The notes beneath the pieces are model-generated. The model saw only the letters and a program-made list of their open reading frames with translations, was not told the origin of the DNA and did not search any database. DNA of 64,000 nt from Candidatus Thermochlorobacter aerophilus (GTDB lineage Bacteria; Bacteroidota; Chlorobiia; Chlorobiales; Thermochlorobacteraceae). Position numbers and translations under genes: made by a program. This document shows, piece after piece, positions 27,409 through 36,217 of this stretch. The stretch lies in NCBI GenBank assembly GCA_002794105.1, contig PHFL01000045.1, positions 63,471 through 127,470 of the forward strand, given 5' to 3'. The stretch's first letter is position 1, and each line of letters opens with the position of its first letter.

Positions 27409-29520
27409 CTACTTGACCGCTCTGCCATTGAGCCCCTCGCCATGTAGCTCAACCACATTGAGTTTGCCCTGTGCATCTTCGACGGCAAGGAGCATTCCAT
27501 GCGATTCTATACCGCGAATTTTACGCGGCGCCAGATTTGCCACGACCACGATATTTTTGCCCACCATTTCTTCTGGCGTGTAGTGCTCGGCAATGCCAGA
27601 TAAAATCGTGCGCTCTTCTTCGCCCAGTTTGACCGTGAGCTTGAGCAATTTGTCAGCTTTTGGCACTCTTTCGCTTGCCAGCACGGTGCCTACACGCAAA
27701 TCAATTTTCTCAAAATCCTCAATGGTGATTTGCGGTTTGAGTGGCGCAATTTCTGATTTAGGCTTTTGCGCATCGGCTTGCTTTTTGACTTCGTCGGCTT
27801 CTGCGGCTTTGACAAGCTCATCGATTTTCTTGAGCTCAGCTTCTATCTCACGGTCTTCGATTTTCCTGAAGAGAATTTCTGATTTTCCTGAAAGTCGGTG
27901 TCCAGCTTTGAGGTAAGGTGTTTTGGCGTCGTGCCAGCAGATGGGGCTGTTGATGCCAAGCATGTCGAAGATTTTGCGTGAGGTATGTGGCAAAATCGGC
28001 TCAAAGAGCACGCCCAAAGTAAAGCACAGGTTTAGCGAGATGGCAATCGATTTTGCGGCTATAGCAGGGTCTTCTTTGTAAGTTTTCCATGGCGCGGCTT
28101 CAGTGAGGTAGCGATTGGCGTGGCGTGCCACTTCCATTGTCAAGAACGCCGCATCACGGATGTGAAAGCCTTCGTAGGCTTCATCAATTTTTTGTAGCAA
28201 CTCGTGAAACTCTTTGCCCAGTGCCTGCCAATCCTCTAAAGTGCATTCTGCGGGCACACTGCCGCCGAAGCGCGTGTTGCAAAAATCCACAGCACGCTTG
28301 ACGAAATTGCCAAGTGTATCCGCTAACTCACCATTGGTGCGATTTTGGAAATCTTTCCAGCTAAATTCTGTATCGTGCGTCTCAGGGTAGTTTACGGCAA
28401 TAGCATAGCGCAGAGTATCGGCTGGAAATTTTTCTAAAAACTCATGCAAATACACCGCATAGCCACGCGACTTTGAAAACTTCTTGCCTTCAATGTTCAT
28501 AAATTCCGATGCAGGGATGTTATCAACCAGCACATATTTTTCCGTGCTCCCCTCATTTTTTGCCATCAGCATTGCAGGGAACATGAGTGCATGAAACACC
28601 ACGTTATCTTTGCCAATGAAATGAATGAGCCGCGTGTCTTCGCTTAGCCAGTATTCACGCCACTTTTCAGGCTGACCAATTTTTTGCGCCCACTCTTTGG
28701 TTGCCGAAATGTAGCCCAAGACGGCGTCATACCAGACGTAAATCACTTTTCCTTTGGCTTCTTCCGTTTCCAGCGGCAGTTTGACGCCCCAATCCAAATC
28801 GCGTGTGATGGCTCTATCGCCCAGCCCTTCTTTGAGCCATGAGCGAGCATAGTTGATTACATTCTGCCGCCATGTTCCTGAGGCTTCTTTTTCGTTGATG
28901 AACTCTTCTAATGCTTTCTGATAGCGTCCCAGTGGGAAATACCAGTGCAGAGTTTCTTTGAGCACAGGCGTCTTTCCGCTGATTTTGCTCTTTGGGTTAA
29001 TGAGCTCGGTGGGGCTAAGATAGGTGCCACAATTTTCGCACTGGTCGCCGTTGGCTTCAGGGTGAGCGCACACAGGGCAGGTGCCCACGATGTAGCGGTC
29101 GGCAAGGAACATCTTGGCTTCTTCGTCATAGAACTGCTTTTCCACCTTTTTGACGAAGATGCCTTTGCGCTCCATGTCTAAGAAAAATTCCTGTGTGGTC
29201 TGATGATGAATCGGGTTCGATGTGCGTGAAAAGTGGTCGAATGCAATGCCTAACTTCTGCAGGGCATCTTTGTGCATTTGATGATATTTATCGACCAAGC
29301 TTTGTGGGCTTACACCTGCTTTTTCTGCGGCAATCGTGATGGCGGCGCCGTGCTCATCGGAGCCACCGATATGGATAATCTCTTCTCGACACAGGCGTTT
29401 GTAGCGCACGAAAATATCAGCGGGAATGAAGGTGCCTGCGCAATGTCCCAAGTGTAAGGCGCCGTTGGCGTAGGGCAAGGCGGTGGTAACCAGTGTGCGT
29501 TTGAATTTCTTACTCGGCAT
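27409..29520 (-). CDS. metG: Methionyl-tRNA synthetase with C-terminal tRNA-binding domain
   Basis: The 703-residue class I synthetase charges tRNA-Met. It shows the HIGH-type motif in PYANGALHLGHCAGTF (near 17-32), a zinc knuckle with CPVCAHPEANGDQCENC (near 145-161) and a KFSKSRGYAV motif (near 345). A C-terminal EMAPII/Trbp111-like OB domain (KIDLRVGTVLASERVPKADKL, last 110 residues) is also present. An ATG at 29520 is chosen; a TTG 54 bases upstream would extend into the end of the neighbouring lipoprotein gene. The extra OB domain makes it the longer bacterial form, with the linker about 580-600 Lys/Glu-rich. Confidence 0.94.
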   Translation of the reverse strand: MPSKKFKRTLVTTALPYANGALHLGHCAGTFIPADIFVRYKRLCREEIIHIGGSDEHGAAITIAAEKAGVSPQSLVDKYHQMHKDALQKLGIAFDHFSRTSNPIHHQTTQEFFLDMERKGIFVKKVEKQFYDEEAKMFLADRYIVGTCPVCAHPEANGDQCENCGTYLSPTELINPKSKISGKTPVLKETLHWYFPLGRYQKALEEFINEKEASGTWRQNVINYARSWLKEGLGDRAITRDLDWGVKLPLETEEAKGKVIYVWYDAVLGYISATKEWAQKIGQPEKWREYWLSEDTRLIHFIGKDNVVFHALMFPAMLMAKNEGSTEKYVLVDNIPASEFMNIEGKKFSKSRGYAVYLHEFLEKFPADTLRYAIAVNYPETHDTEFSWKDFQNRTNGELADTLGNFVKRAVDFCNTRFGGSVPAECTLEDWQALGKEFHELLQKIDEAYEGFHIRDAAFLTMEVARHANRYLTEAAPWKTYKEDPAIAAKSIAISLNLCFTLGVLFEPILPHTSRKIFDMLGINSPICWHDAKTPYLKAGHRLSGKSEILFRKIEDREIEAELKKIDELVKAAEADEVKKQADAQKPKSEIAPLKPQITIEDFEKIDLRVGTVLASERVPKADKLLKLTVKLGEEERTILSGIAEHYTPEEMVGKNIVVVANLAPRKIRGIESHGMLLAVEDAQGKLNVVELHGEGLNGRAVK

Positions 29521-29563
29521 TCGATGTCGTTGCTTGTATGACTTTCTGCAATCGTACTGTTTG

Positions 29564-29995
29564 TCAACGCTCAACTGCGGCGTAGTTCGTTTCCAAAGTA
29601 TCTGAAGGTGGAATCTGTTGCCGCAAGCGCAAGCGAATGCTAGTCAACTCTAAAATTTGAGATACTGTTACTCGACCTCCCCTTGTTATCTCAAGCTCGT
29701 TACCTGCACTGATGAGCCGCCATGTTCCTGAACTAGTGTCACCATTAGAGGCAGTAAATCGCACCGTGCCATTGAGATTAAAGCGCATACGAGACCCTAT
29801 ATCTGCTGTAATTTGCGGATTTGATGATCTAAATGATACCAGTTGCCATGTTGTATCTGCTAGTAAAATTGGGCGTGTCAGTGGCTGTGTAGGTTGCGGT
29901 TCGCGGCATGCCTGACACAGGCTGATGCCCAAAAATGTGAGCCACAAGAGACCAGAAAATCGCAGTGCTCTTTGAGTAGCAGGAGCCTTGCACAT
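29564..29995 (-). CDS. Small putative lipoprotein, unknown function
   Basis: The 143-residue protein starts with a hydrophobic signal segment (LRFSGLLWLTFLGISLCQAC). CQAC gives two possible lipobox cysteines, so an exported lipoprotein is likely. The mature part reads as a small beta-rich domain: DTTWQLVSFRSS, GSRMRFNLNGTVRFTASNGD, SGTWRLISAGNELEITRGG and then RLRLRQQI. This pattern is typical of lipocalin-like or META-type domains with a W..G.WR repeat, but I do not recognise a family with confidence. The ATG at 29995 is preferred over a TTG at 30007. Its upstream region also carries, on the other strand, the tRNA-Cys promoter. Confidence 0.65.
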   Translation of the reverse strand: MCKAPATQRALRFSGLLWLTFLGISLCQACREPQPTQPLTRPILLADTTWQLVSFRSSNPQITADIGSRMRFNLNGTVRFTASNGDTSSGTWRLISAGNELEITRGGRVTVSQILELTSIRLRLRQQIPPSDTLETNYAAVER

Positions 29996-29999
29996 GGTG

Positions 30000-30031
30000 T
30001 TTGACAAAAATACTTTTTTGTGGTATCTTTG
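30000..30031 (+). promoter_or_regulatory. Predicted promoter of tRNA-Cys
   Basis: TTGACA (30001-30006), preceded by T so that it also reads TTTG, is followed after 17 bases by TATCTTTG (30024-30031). This is a near-perfect sigma-70 arrangement and also fits the TTTG-N20-TAnnTTTG layout of Bacteroidetes-type promoters. The inferred start is about ten bases before the tRNA 5' end. Confidence 0.65.
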
Positions 30032-30048
30032 CAGTTGCCTTTCTTAGT

Positions 30049-30123
<75 letters not shown>

Positions 30124-30135
30124 GCTTTGCTTACA

Positions 30136-31446
30136 TCATTTATCCGCCTCGCCCATCACTGGGTCAATTGAGCCGATTACGACCACAACATCGGACAGCA
30201 ATCCACCTTCAATAAGATGTGGCAAAGCTTGTAAGTTGCAGAAGGAAGGGCTACGAATCTTCAGTCGCCATGGATAGCCACTGCCATCGGATTGGATGTA
30301 GAAGCCAAGCTCGCCCTTCGGCGCCTCAATCGCATGGTATATTTCGCCTTTTGGCAATTGCAACCCCTCATGCGTCATCATGAAATCATGAATCAAGGCT
30401 TCCATGGAGTGATAGATTTCGCCTTTCCATGGATAGGCTTGCTTGGCATTATCAATCCTGACATCGCCTTTGGGCAACTGGCGCAAGGCTTGCTCAATGA
30501 TTTTGACACTCTCTTGCATTTCCATCATTCGAATCTGATAGCGCGCCAAGCAATCCCCATTTTCCAAAACAGGTACATCAAAGTCAAAGCGGTCATAAAT
30601 CATGTAGGGCTCAGCACGCCGTATGTCATAATTGACGCCCGATGCTCGCAAGTTTGGACCCGTCATTCCCAAATCTATGGCATCTTCCTTTGAGATGTAG
30701 CCCACGCCTTCGACACGCTCAATAAAGATGCGGTTTCGCTCCATCAGCCGACGCCATTCACCGAGTTTGCGCTTAAAGTTCGGCAGCCAATCTTTGATGT
30801 AAGAGACACATTCGTGTGAAATGTCATTTGCTACTCCACCAATGCGGCAATGTGAAATCGTAAAACGTGCGCCGGTCAGCAAGTCAAAAATGTTGTAAAT
30901 GTGCTCACGCTCTTCAAAAGTGTAGAGAAACATGGTTACTGCACCGCTATCCATCAGCATGGAACCGACAGAGAGCAAATGCGAGGAAATTCGTGCCAAT
31001 TCACATCCAATCGTTCGAATGTATTGCGCCCGCTCCGGCACCTTGAAATCACCGAGCTTTTCGACTGCCAAACACAATGCCGTATTGTTCGAGTATGGCG
31101 ACATGTAGTCGAGCCTGTCGGTGTAGGGCATCCACTCGTGGTAGGTTTTGTTTTCTGCCAGTTTTTCCATAGCGCGATGCAGGTAGCCCAGCTCAGGCAC
31201 AGCCGCAACGACGGTCTCACCATCCAGCTTTAGTGCGACACGCAAGACGCCATGCGTTGCTGGATGCGACGGTCCCATGTTCAGCACCATGGTCGACTCC
31301 AGCGGGTCATCTTCCACTGTGATGGTGGTATCTCGGTCTTCAAGTGCAGCGTAAATTTTGCGCCGCAACTCCCGTCTTGTGCTCTGGTCTAACTTTGGCT
31401 TCGCAAGTGATTCTGTGCCTTCGGTAAGTTCAAATTCGTGCCCCAT
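30136..31446 (-). CDS. nuoD: NADH-quinone oxidoreductase subunit D, unusual Tyr-to-Leu site
   Basis: The 436-residue 49-kDa subunit is part of the peripheral arm of complex I and helps form the quinone site. It shows NMGPSHPATHGVLRVALKLD (near 57-75, keeps the quinone-site His) and HLLSVGSMLMDSGA (keeps the conserved Asp). SGPNLRASG-type MTGPNLRASGVNYD and a C-terminal IGSIDPVMGEADK follow. The Tyr of the AYALAVEKL segment (Tyr87 in Thermus Nqo4) is Leu here: SNNTALCLAVEKL, confirmed by codon TTG. The gene stands alone, without nuoC or the membrane subunits; nuoE is at 57 kb. It reads more like the Thermus/deep-branching type than I remember for green sulfur bacteria. Confidence 0.92.
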   Translation of the reverse strand: MGHEFELTEGTESLAKPKLDQSTRRELRRKIYAALEDRDTTITVEDDPLESTMVLNMGPSHPATHGVLRVALKLDGETVVAAVPELGYLHRAMEKLAENKTYHEWMPYTDRLDYMSPYSNNTALCLAVEKLGDFKVPERAQYIRTIGCELARISSHLLSVGSMLMDSGAVTMFLYTFEEREHIYNIFDLLTGARFTISHCRIGGVANDISHECVSYIKDWLPNFKRKLGEWRRLMERNRIFIERVEGVGYISKEDAIDLGMTGPNLRASGVNYDIRRAEPYMIYDRFDFDVPVLENGDCLARYQIRMMEMQESVKIIEQALRQLPKGDVRIDNAKQAYPWKGEIYHSMEALIHDFMMTHEGLQLPKGEIYHAIEAPKGELGFYIQSDGSGYPWRLKIRSPSFCNLQALPHLIEGGLLSDVVVVIGSIDPVMGEADK

Positions 31447-31552
31447 ACTTCTTGCAATTTTGGTCGCATTACAAAAAAGCTATCCTAAAAATTTAGGCGA
31501 TATGGGATGATTTGACAAATCTTCTCTACAGAAATTGATTGACGCAATTGCT

Positions 31553-32533
31553 TCAAGCATGAGCATGCACCTTTTTTGCACTTTCGCTCTGCTGCCATGG
31601 CAATCGGTCTAAATCCACATTGCCACCAGTGAGAATGATGCCAACGCGCTGACCTTTCACATTGACTTTCTCTTCAAGCAACGCTGCAAACGGCACAGCA
31701 CACGATGGCTCAATAACGATTTTCATGCGTTCCCAAATATGGCGCATGGCAGAGATAATCGCCTCCTCGCTGACTGTTACAATGTCTGTTACTTTTTCCT
31801 GAATGATAGGAAAAGTTCTATCTCCCAACGATGTCAGCAAGCCATCTGCAACAGTTTTCGGCGAGAGAGAAGGTAGGATTCGACCAGCACGCAAAGAGCG
31901 GTGGGCATCGTCAGCGCCTGCTGGTTCTGCGCCAATCACTTTGGTTTTGGGCGAACAGGCTGTAACGGCAATCGCTGTGCCTGCAAGCAAGCCGCCACCG
32001 CCCACTGGCGTCATGACAATATCTAAGTTCGCAACCTCTGCAAGCAGTTCAAGTGCGGCGGTGCCTTGTCCTGCAATGACTCGTTCGTCGTTATAGGGAT
32101 GAATGACCGTAGCGCCGCTTTGGGCAACTTCAGCGGCTAAGGTTTCTTCGCGTGCCTTAAGCGTTGGTTCGCAAAACACGATACGAGCGCCGTAGCTTGC
32201 TACAGCGGCTTTTTTGATAGCTGGTGCAGTGTGAGGCATGACAATTGTTGCTGAAGTGCCACGCAACCGTGCCGCAAGCGCCAATGCAGCAGCATGATTC
32301 CCTGATGAGTGCGTTGCCACGCCACGCTTCAGCTCCTGCTCCGAAAGTGAAAAGACTGCATTACACGCCCCACGAAATTTGAATGCCCCAACTTTCTGAA
32401 AATTTTCACACTTGAAGAAAAGTGATGCACCAACCATGGCATCAAGGCTTTGGCAGGTCAGCACCGGTGTGCGATGTGCATAGTTTGCAATGCGCTGTGC
32501 TGCTAGCTGAATATCCTGCAGTGTTGGGCTCAT
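31553..32533 (-). CDS. Threonine/serine dehydratase family, PLP-dependent
   Basis: The 326-residue protein is a fold type II PLP enzyme that removes water and ammonia from threonine or serine. It has KCENFQKVGAFKFRGACNAV (near 42-61, PLP-binding Lys in FKFRG), the SSGNHAAALA substrate loop (near 79-88) and the phosphate-binding VGGGGLLAGTA (near 176-186). It lacks the C-terminal ACT regulatory domain of biosynthetic IlvA, so catabolic threonine dehydratase (TdcB), serine racemase or threo-hydroxyaspartate-type activities are all possible. It lies 11 bp downstream of the FGE-fold gene and upstream of nuoD, with no clear pathway link. Confidence 0.85.
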   Translation of the reverse strand: MSPTLQDIQLAAQRIANYAHRTPVLTCQSLDAMVGASLFFKCENFQKVGAFKFRGACNAVFSLSEQELKRGVATHSSGNHAAALALAARLRGTSATIVMPHTAPAIKKAAVASYGARIVFCEPTLKAREETLAAEVAQSGATVIHPYNDERVIAGQGTAALELLAEVANLDIVMTPVGGGGLLAGTAIAVTACSPKTKVIGAEPAGADDAHRSLRAGRILPSLSPKTVADGLLTSLGDRTFPIIQEKVTDIVTVSEEAIISAMRHIWERMKIVIEPSCAVPFAALLEEKVNVKGQRVGIILTGGNVDLDRLPWQQSESAKKVHAHA

Positions 32534-32544
32534 CTGAGTTGAGT

Positions 32545-34173
32545 TTATGGTTTTAGTACAGCCGAGCGCACGCCACGAAATCCCAGTGCCGCAGCAGTTA
32601 CCGTTGTATTTGCCACTGCACCGCCTACGGCAACTTGCCTATCGGAAATGCGCAAACGAAAAGATTGATTACTCCAACTGCCACCACGGTAGCCCCTGCC
32701 ATTGATGCCAACTGCCCAATGCTCTACATTAGCTTGACCATCGTAACTTAGCTCGCCATCGCCGTGCTGACCTGTGTAACGCCGACCCTGTGGGTCTCCC
32801 ACGGTTACGCACTGCTCCCACAAATTGCCCGATAGTTCTGCAATACCGTAGTAACTGGCGCCGCGTTCCCTTCGACCTAAATTTCCAACTTCACAGAACC
32901 CACAATGCAATACGCCTCTGCTGCCATCGCTTTCATCAAATACTTTCATGCCGAAGTTGCAATTGGCGTTGTCAGGAAGTACGCGTTCTACGCCATTTTC
33001 ATCCCGAATGACCCGCTCGGCAGGAATAGGCGGTTCTTTACCCCATGCATATTCGCCTGCTATGGCAGGGCGAGTGCCGCGCGCTGCTTTTTCGTACTCG
33101 AGCTCAGTCATCGGACGCAGTGCTGCCCAATCCAAAAACGCAGAGCCATGTTTCCACTCTAAGTAGTTGCAGGCTCGCTCTGGATGCGCCGCCTTGAACT
33201 TGAAATTCTCTGCACTAATGGTGTAGCGATACTCTACACTGCCTTCTGGCGCCAAGTTTGCCGCTTGAATATCGGTCAGCGTATTGAGAAACTCTGCATA
33301 CTCACCTTGACTAATCTCATACTTCATGCAGTAAAATGCCGCATACCCTTTCGGGAATTGCTCTGGAATGGCTACGCTGGAATAGATGCGTGGCACATCA
33401 TCACTGACAAGCATACCCTTGCCGTTGCTATTGCCAAAATTATCTGCTACAGAGTTGCCAAAGAGAATTTCTCGCTCACTTTCAATGCGCGCTGGACGGC
33501 TAACCTCATTTGTCTCCTCTCTGGAAAGATCCTTAATTCCTGATGAACTCATAACCAATGATTCACGAAATTCAGGGCGAGTGGGCAAAGGACTCATGCC
33601 TCTGAAGGTCATAACTTTGCGCTCAGGTTTTGCACGCGAAACAGTCTGAAACGGGTCGGTAAAGTGCCCAGCCACATCGAACAGTGTTCCATCACCGATT
33701 TGAAAGGCGCCTTCAGGCACAAACACCATTTCCAATGCGAAGATGCGTACCGCTGAATTGGGTCGCACGACCACATTATCCAAACGGTGCTGCCATCGCA
33801 ATTGCACACCTTTCAGTTCCACATCACCTTTGCCTTCTTCTGCACGAAAGATGAATACGCCTTTCCCATCAGGCACTGCCGAAACGCTAAATCCCGCTGG
33901 CACAAAAAAATCATTCCCATTGGTCGAGAGCGTCGCATGTTTCCATAATCCGTCACTGGTCTGATATTTGACAAACACCCATGCCGCATCCCAATTGACT
34001 TCATCGCGCCAAGAATTTTTCCATGAAATGTCGCAGACCAATGTCGTGTAGGCATCTTCGCCCGGCGCCGAAGATACCAGCACCCTTACATTTGTTACCT
34101 TGATTTCCCTTGCCTCCAACGTTGCCCCTGCAACCAGCATGGCTACGGCATAGCACACAATTTGCTTCCACAT
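32545..34173 (-). CDS. Secreted FGE-sulfatase-fold protein lacking the catalytic cysteines
   Basis: The 542-residue protein has a signal peptide (MWKQIVCYAVAMLVAGATLEA). A beta-rich N-terminal part (about 25-150) contains TTLVCDISWKNSWRDEVNWD, then the formylglycine-generating-enzyme domain (PF03781 type) runs from about 280 to the end. Visible parts are FYCMKYEISQGEYAEFLN, LRPMTELEYEKAARG, ELSGNLWEQCV and GRGYRGGSWSNQSFRLRISDR. In true FGE the last segment is CxYRxRCAAR; here it is SFRLRISDR, so the two redox/copper Cys are missing and sulfatase activation is unlikely. AAAGGAGG is placed 10 bases before the ATG at 34173. The role is unknown, perhaps a binding or structural one outside the cytoplasm. 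Confidence 0.8.
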   Translation of the reverse strand: MWKQIVCYAVAMLVAGATLEAREIKVTNVRVLVSSAPGEDAYTTLVCDISWKNSWRDEVNWDAAWVFVKYQTSDGLWKHATLSTNGNDFFVPAGFSVSAVPDGKGVFIFRAEEGKGDVELKGVQLRWQHRLDNVVVRPNSAVRIFALEMVFVPEGAFQIGDGTLFDVAGHFTDPFQTVSRAKPERKVMTFRGMSPLPTRPEFRESLVMSSSGIKDLSREETNEVSRPARIESEREILFGNSVADNFGNSNGKGMLVSDDVPRIYSSVAIPEQFPKGYAAFYCMKYEISQGEYAEFLNTLTDIQAANLAPEGSVEYRYTISAENFKFKAAHPERACNYLEWKHGSAFLDWAALRPMTELEYEKAARGTRPAIAGEYAWGKEPPIPAERVIRDENGVERVLPDNANCNFGMKVFDESDGSRGVLHCGFCEVGNLGRRERGASYYGIAELSGNLWEQCVTVGDPQGRRYTGQHGDGELSYDGQANVEHWAVGINGRGYRGGSWSNQSFRLRISDRQVAVGGAVANTTVTAAALGFRGVRSAVLKP

Positions 34174-34434
34174 CACTTGTCCTCCTTTGCTCAAAAATTT
34201 TGTCGCTATTCACAAACAGCATGAACTTACGAAGATTGCTCGCTTTTCACTCTACGAATTTTCTCATGCTCCACAAGGCACTCAACCAAATTCATTTCAC
34301 GCACGAGCCGCCTCCTTTGCAGAGCAACATGCCAACTCATTCAATATGTTCATGCGCTCTGGGTCGCTGATGTGCTGGAAGATAGAGAAGCCAATCGTGT
34401 AAGGCAAAAGAGTTATTGAGTTCGTTGATGATTT

Positions 34435-34660
34435 TGTGAAAGATGCTTTGCTGGCGCTTCGTTCAGCATGACAAGGTGAGAGCATGGATGCTTCGCTACG
34501 CTCAGCATGACATGGCGGAGACGTAGCGCGCACCTTTTTGTGTCATTCCGAACGCAGTGAGGAATCCAGTGTGGATGCTTCACTTCGCTGGCGCTTCGTT
34601 CAGCATGACAGGAGTGAAGATATCATTCCGAGCGCAGCGAGGAATCTATACAGCAATAGC
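34435..34660. repeat. Cluster of type A palindromic repeats
   Basis: The 616-bp gap between the FGE-fold gene and deoA holds no supported gene. Type A copies are visible near 34440-34471, 34480-34511, 34540-34567, 34573-34612 and 34622-34650, in both orientations, reading TCATTCCGA(A/G)CGCAG(T/C)GAGGAATC or its mirror GGATGCTTC...CAGCATGAC. The type B element at 34678-34748 follows directly. The left part of the gap (34174-34430) shows nothing I can name. Confidence 0.8.
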
Positions 34661-34677
34661 ACACGGAGCACATGGAT

Positions 34678-34748
34678 TACCTCACCCTCTGGTCCCTCTC
34701 CTTCGCAAGGAGAGGGACGTTTCGGCATCGCCGAAACAGGGTGAGGTC
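34678..34748. repeat. Type B interspersed repeat, second copy
   Basis: The same three-stem element as at 25370-25450 occurs here: outer CCTCACCCT/AGGGTGAGG, inner CCCTCTCCTT-CGC-AAGGAGAGGG and TTCGGC-ATC-GCCGAA. The first loop is shorter. It lies 41 bp from the deoA stop, on whose strand it could act as a transcript end structure, though it lacks a T tract. Confidence 0.8.
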
Positions 34749-34789
34749 AATCCAGCATGCATGCTTCACTGGTCACGCTTTTCTCTCGA

Positions 34790-36103
34790 CTAATCGGGTC
34801 TTGCTTCGAGCACTTTTTTCAGCGGAGCAACTGGCTGTGGGGAAATCGTGATAGCCTGTTCTAATCGCGCTCTGACAGGCACAATCGCTGATTTTCTATC
34901 TGTGAAGAACTCGGCTACAACCTCTCCACGCTGCACCGCATCGCCAACTTTTTTCCTGAACACAATTCCTGCCTTTGGCTCAATGCGGTCTTCTTTCCTT
35001 AGGCGATTAGCGCCCAAGTGTGTGGCAGAAAATCCAACTTCCAACGCATTGATGGCTTTAATCCAGCCCGTTTCCTTAGCATAAATTGCCTCGCTGTATT
35101 TAGACTTCGGGTATTTGTCCAAATTTTTGAGATAGGAAATCTCTGCACCTTGTGCCTTTGCAATTTTTAGGAACTTGTCGAAGGCTTGTCCGTTTTGCAA
35201 CTGTCTCTCACTCATGGCTTTTCCTTCTTCCAGCGATTGACATCGTCCAGCTAGCCTTAGCATTTCACCAGCCAGCGTGAGCGTTACTTCCAACAAATCT
35301 GGCACAAGCCGTCCCTGCAGACATTCCACACATTCTCTGACCTCGAGCCAATTTCCTACCGCATATCCCAGCGGTTCATTCATATCGGTGATAAATGCAG
35401 AAACCCGTTTGCCGTAGTGATGACCGATTGCAATCAGTGTTTGCATGAGCTGGCAGGCATGCTCATAATCGCTCATGAATGCACCGATTCCTGTTTTTAC
35501 ATCCAACACCAAGCCATCCAAGCCAGATGCAATTTTTTTGGACATAATGCTTGTGGCAATGAGCGGAATGGATTCGACGGTTGCTGTAACATCACGCAGG
35601 GCATAGAGCAATTTATCTAATGGCGCCAGCGATTTGGTCTGTCCTATTAGCGCACAATGATGGCGCCGCAGCATTGCCCGAAACTTTGCCATGCTCAAAT
35701 TCACCTTGAAGTTTGGGATAGCTTCCAGTTTGTCGAGTGTGCCGCCAGTGTGCCCCAGCCCTCGCCCTGAAATCATGGGCACAGCCACACCCAGCGAAGC
35801 CACAATCGGTGCTAAAATTAGTGAGGTCTTATCGCCAACTCCTCCAGTGGAATGCTTGTCAATCTTCGGCACTTCAATCATGGAAAGGTCTGCCACAGTG
35901 CCGCTTTGAATCATGGTATCGCAAAGCGCATACATTTCTGGCTCGGTCAGCCCTCGAAAGTAAATTGCCATCAGCATAGCGGCTACTTGGTAGTCGGGCA
36001 ACTTGCCTTTGAGATAAGCGCAGAAAAAGGCGTCTATTTCTTCACGAGAGAGCACGCCTCCATCTCGCTTCTTGCGAATCAGTTCAACTGGATTGATGGT
36101 CAT
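34790..36103 (-). CDS. deoA: Pyrimidine-nucleoside/thymidine phosphorylase
   Basis: The enzyme splits thymidine or uridine with phosphate in nucleoside salvage. The 437-residue protein shows VELIRKKRDGGVLS, the phosphate-binding KHSTGGVGDKTSL (near 83-95), SGRGLGHTGGTLDKLEAIP (near 114-132) and a middle KKIASGLDGLVLDVKTGIGAFM segment. The last 80 residues form the C-terminal domain with QRGEVVAEFFTD. The length fits either DeoA (about 440) or Pdp (about 433); pyrimidine specificity cannot be decided by eye. It is divergent from the helicase gene, with 114 bp between. Confidence 0.9.
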   Translation of the reverse strand: MTINPVELIRKKRDGGVLSREEIDAFFCAYLKGKLPDYQVAAMLMAIYFRGLTEPEMYALCDTMIQSGTVADLSMIEVPKIDKHSTGGVGDKTSLILAPIVASLGVAVPMISGRGLGHTGGTLDKLEAIPNFKVNLSMAKFRAMLRRHHCALIGQTKSLAPLDKLLYALRDVTATVESIPLIATSIMSKKIASGLDGLVLDVKTGIGAFMSDYEHACQLMQTLIAIGHHYGKRVSAFITDMNEPLGYAVGNWLEVRECVECLQGRLVPDLLEVTLTLAGEMLRLAGRCQSLEEGKAMSERQLQNGQAFDKFLKIAKAQGAEISYLKNLDKYPKSKYSEAIYAKETGWIKAINALEVGFSATHLGANRLRKEDRIEPKAGIVFRKKVGDAVQRGEVVAEFFTDRKSAIVPVRARLEQAITISPQPVAPLKKVLEARPD

Positions 36104-36217
36104 GAACTCCGAAAAGAGACTTTTGCTTCCACTCTACTTTGCAGTTGCAATAAATTGAAGCTGAAATTTTATTTTCGCTTTTCACTTATCAACTCATTTC
36201 CGCCTTTGCATACAGAC

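Noticed and set aside
27351..29520. metG and argH both start MPSKK
   Set aside because: Only five residues match. They then diverge, so coincidence is the simplest explanation.
34538..34793. Plus-strand frames (CHSERSEESSVDASLRW)
   Set aside because: Also repeat translation, in the cluster before deoA.
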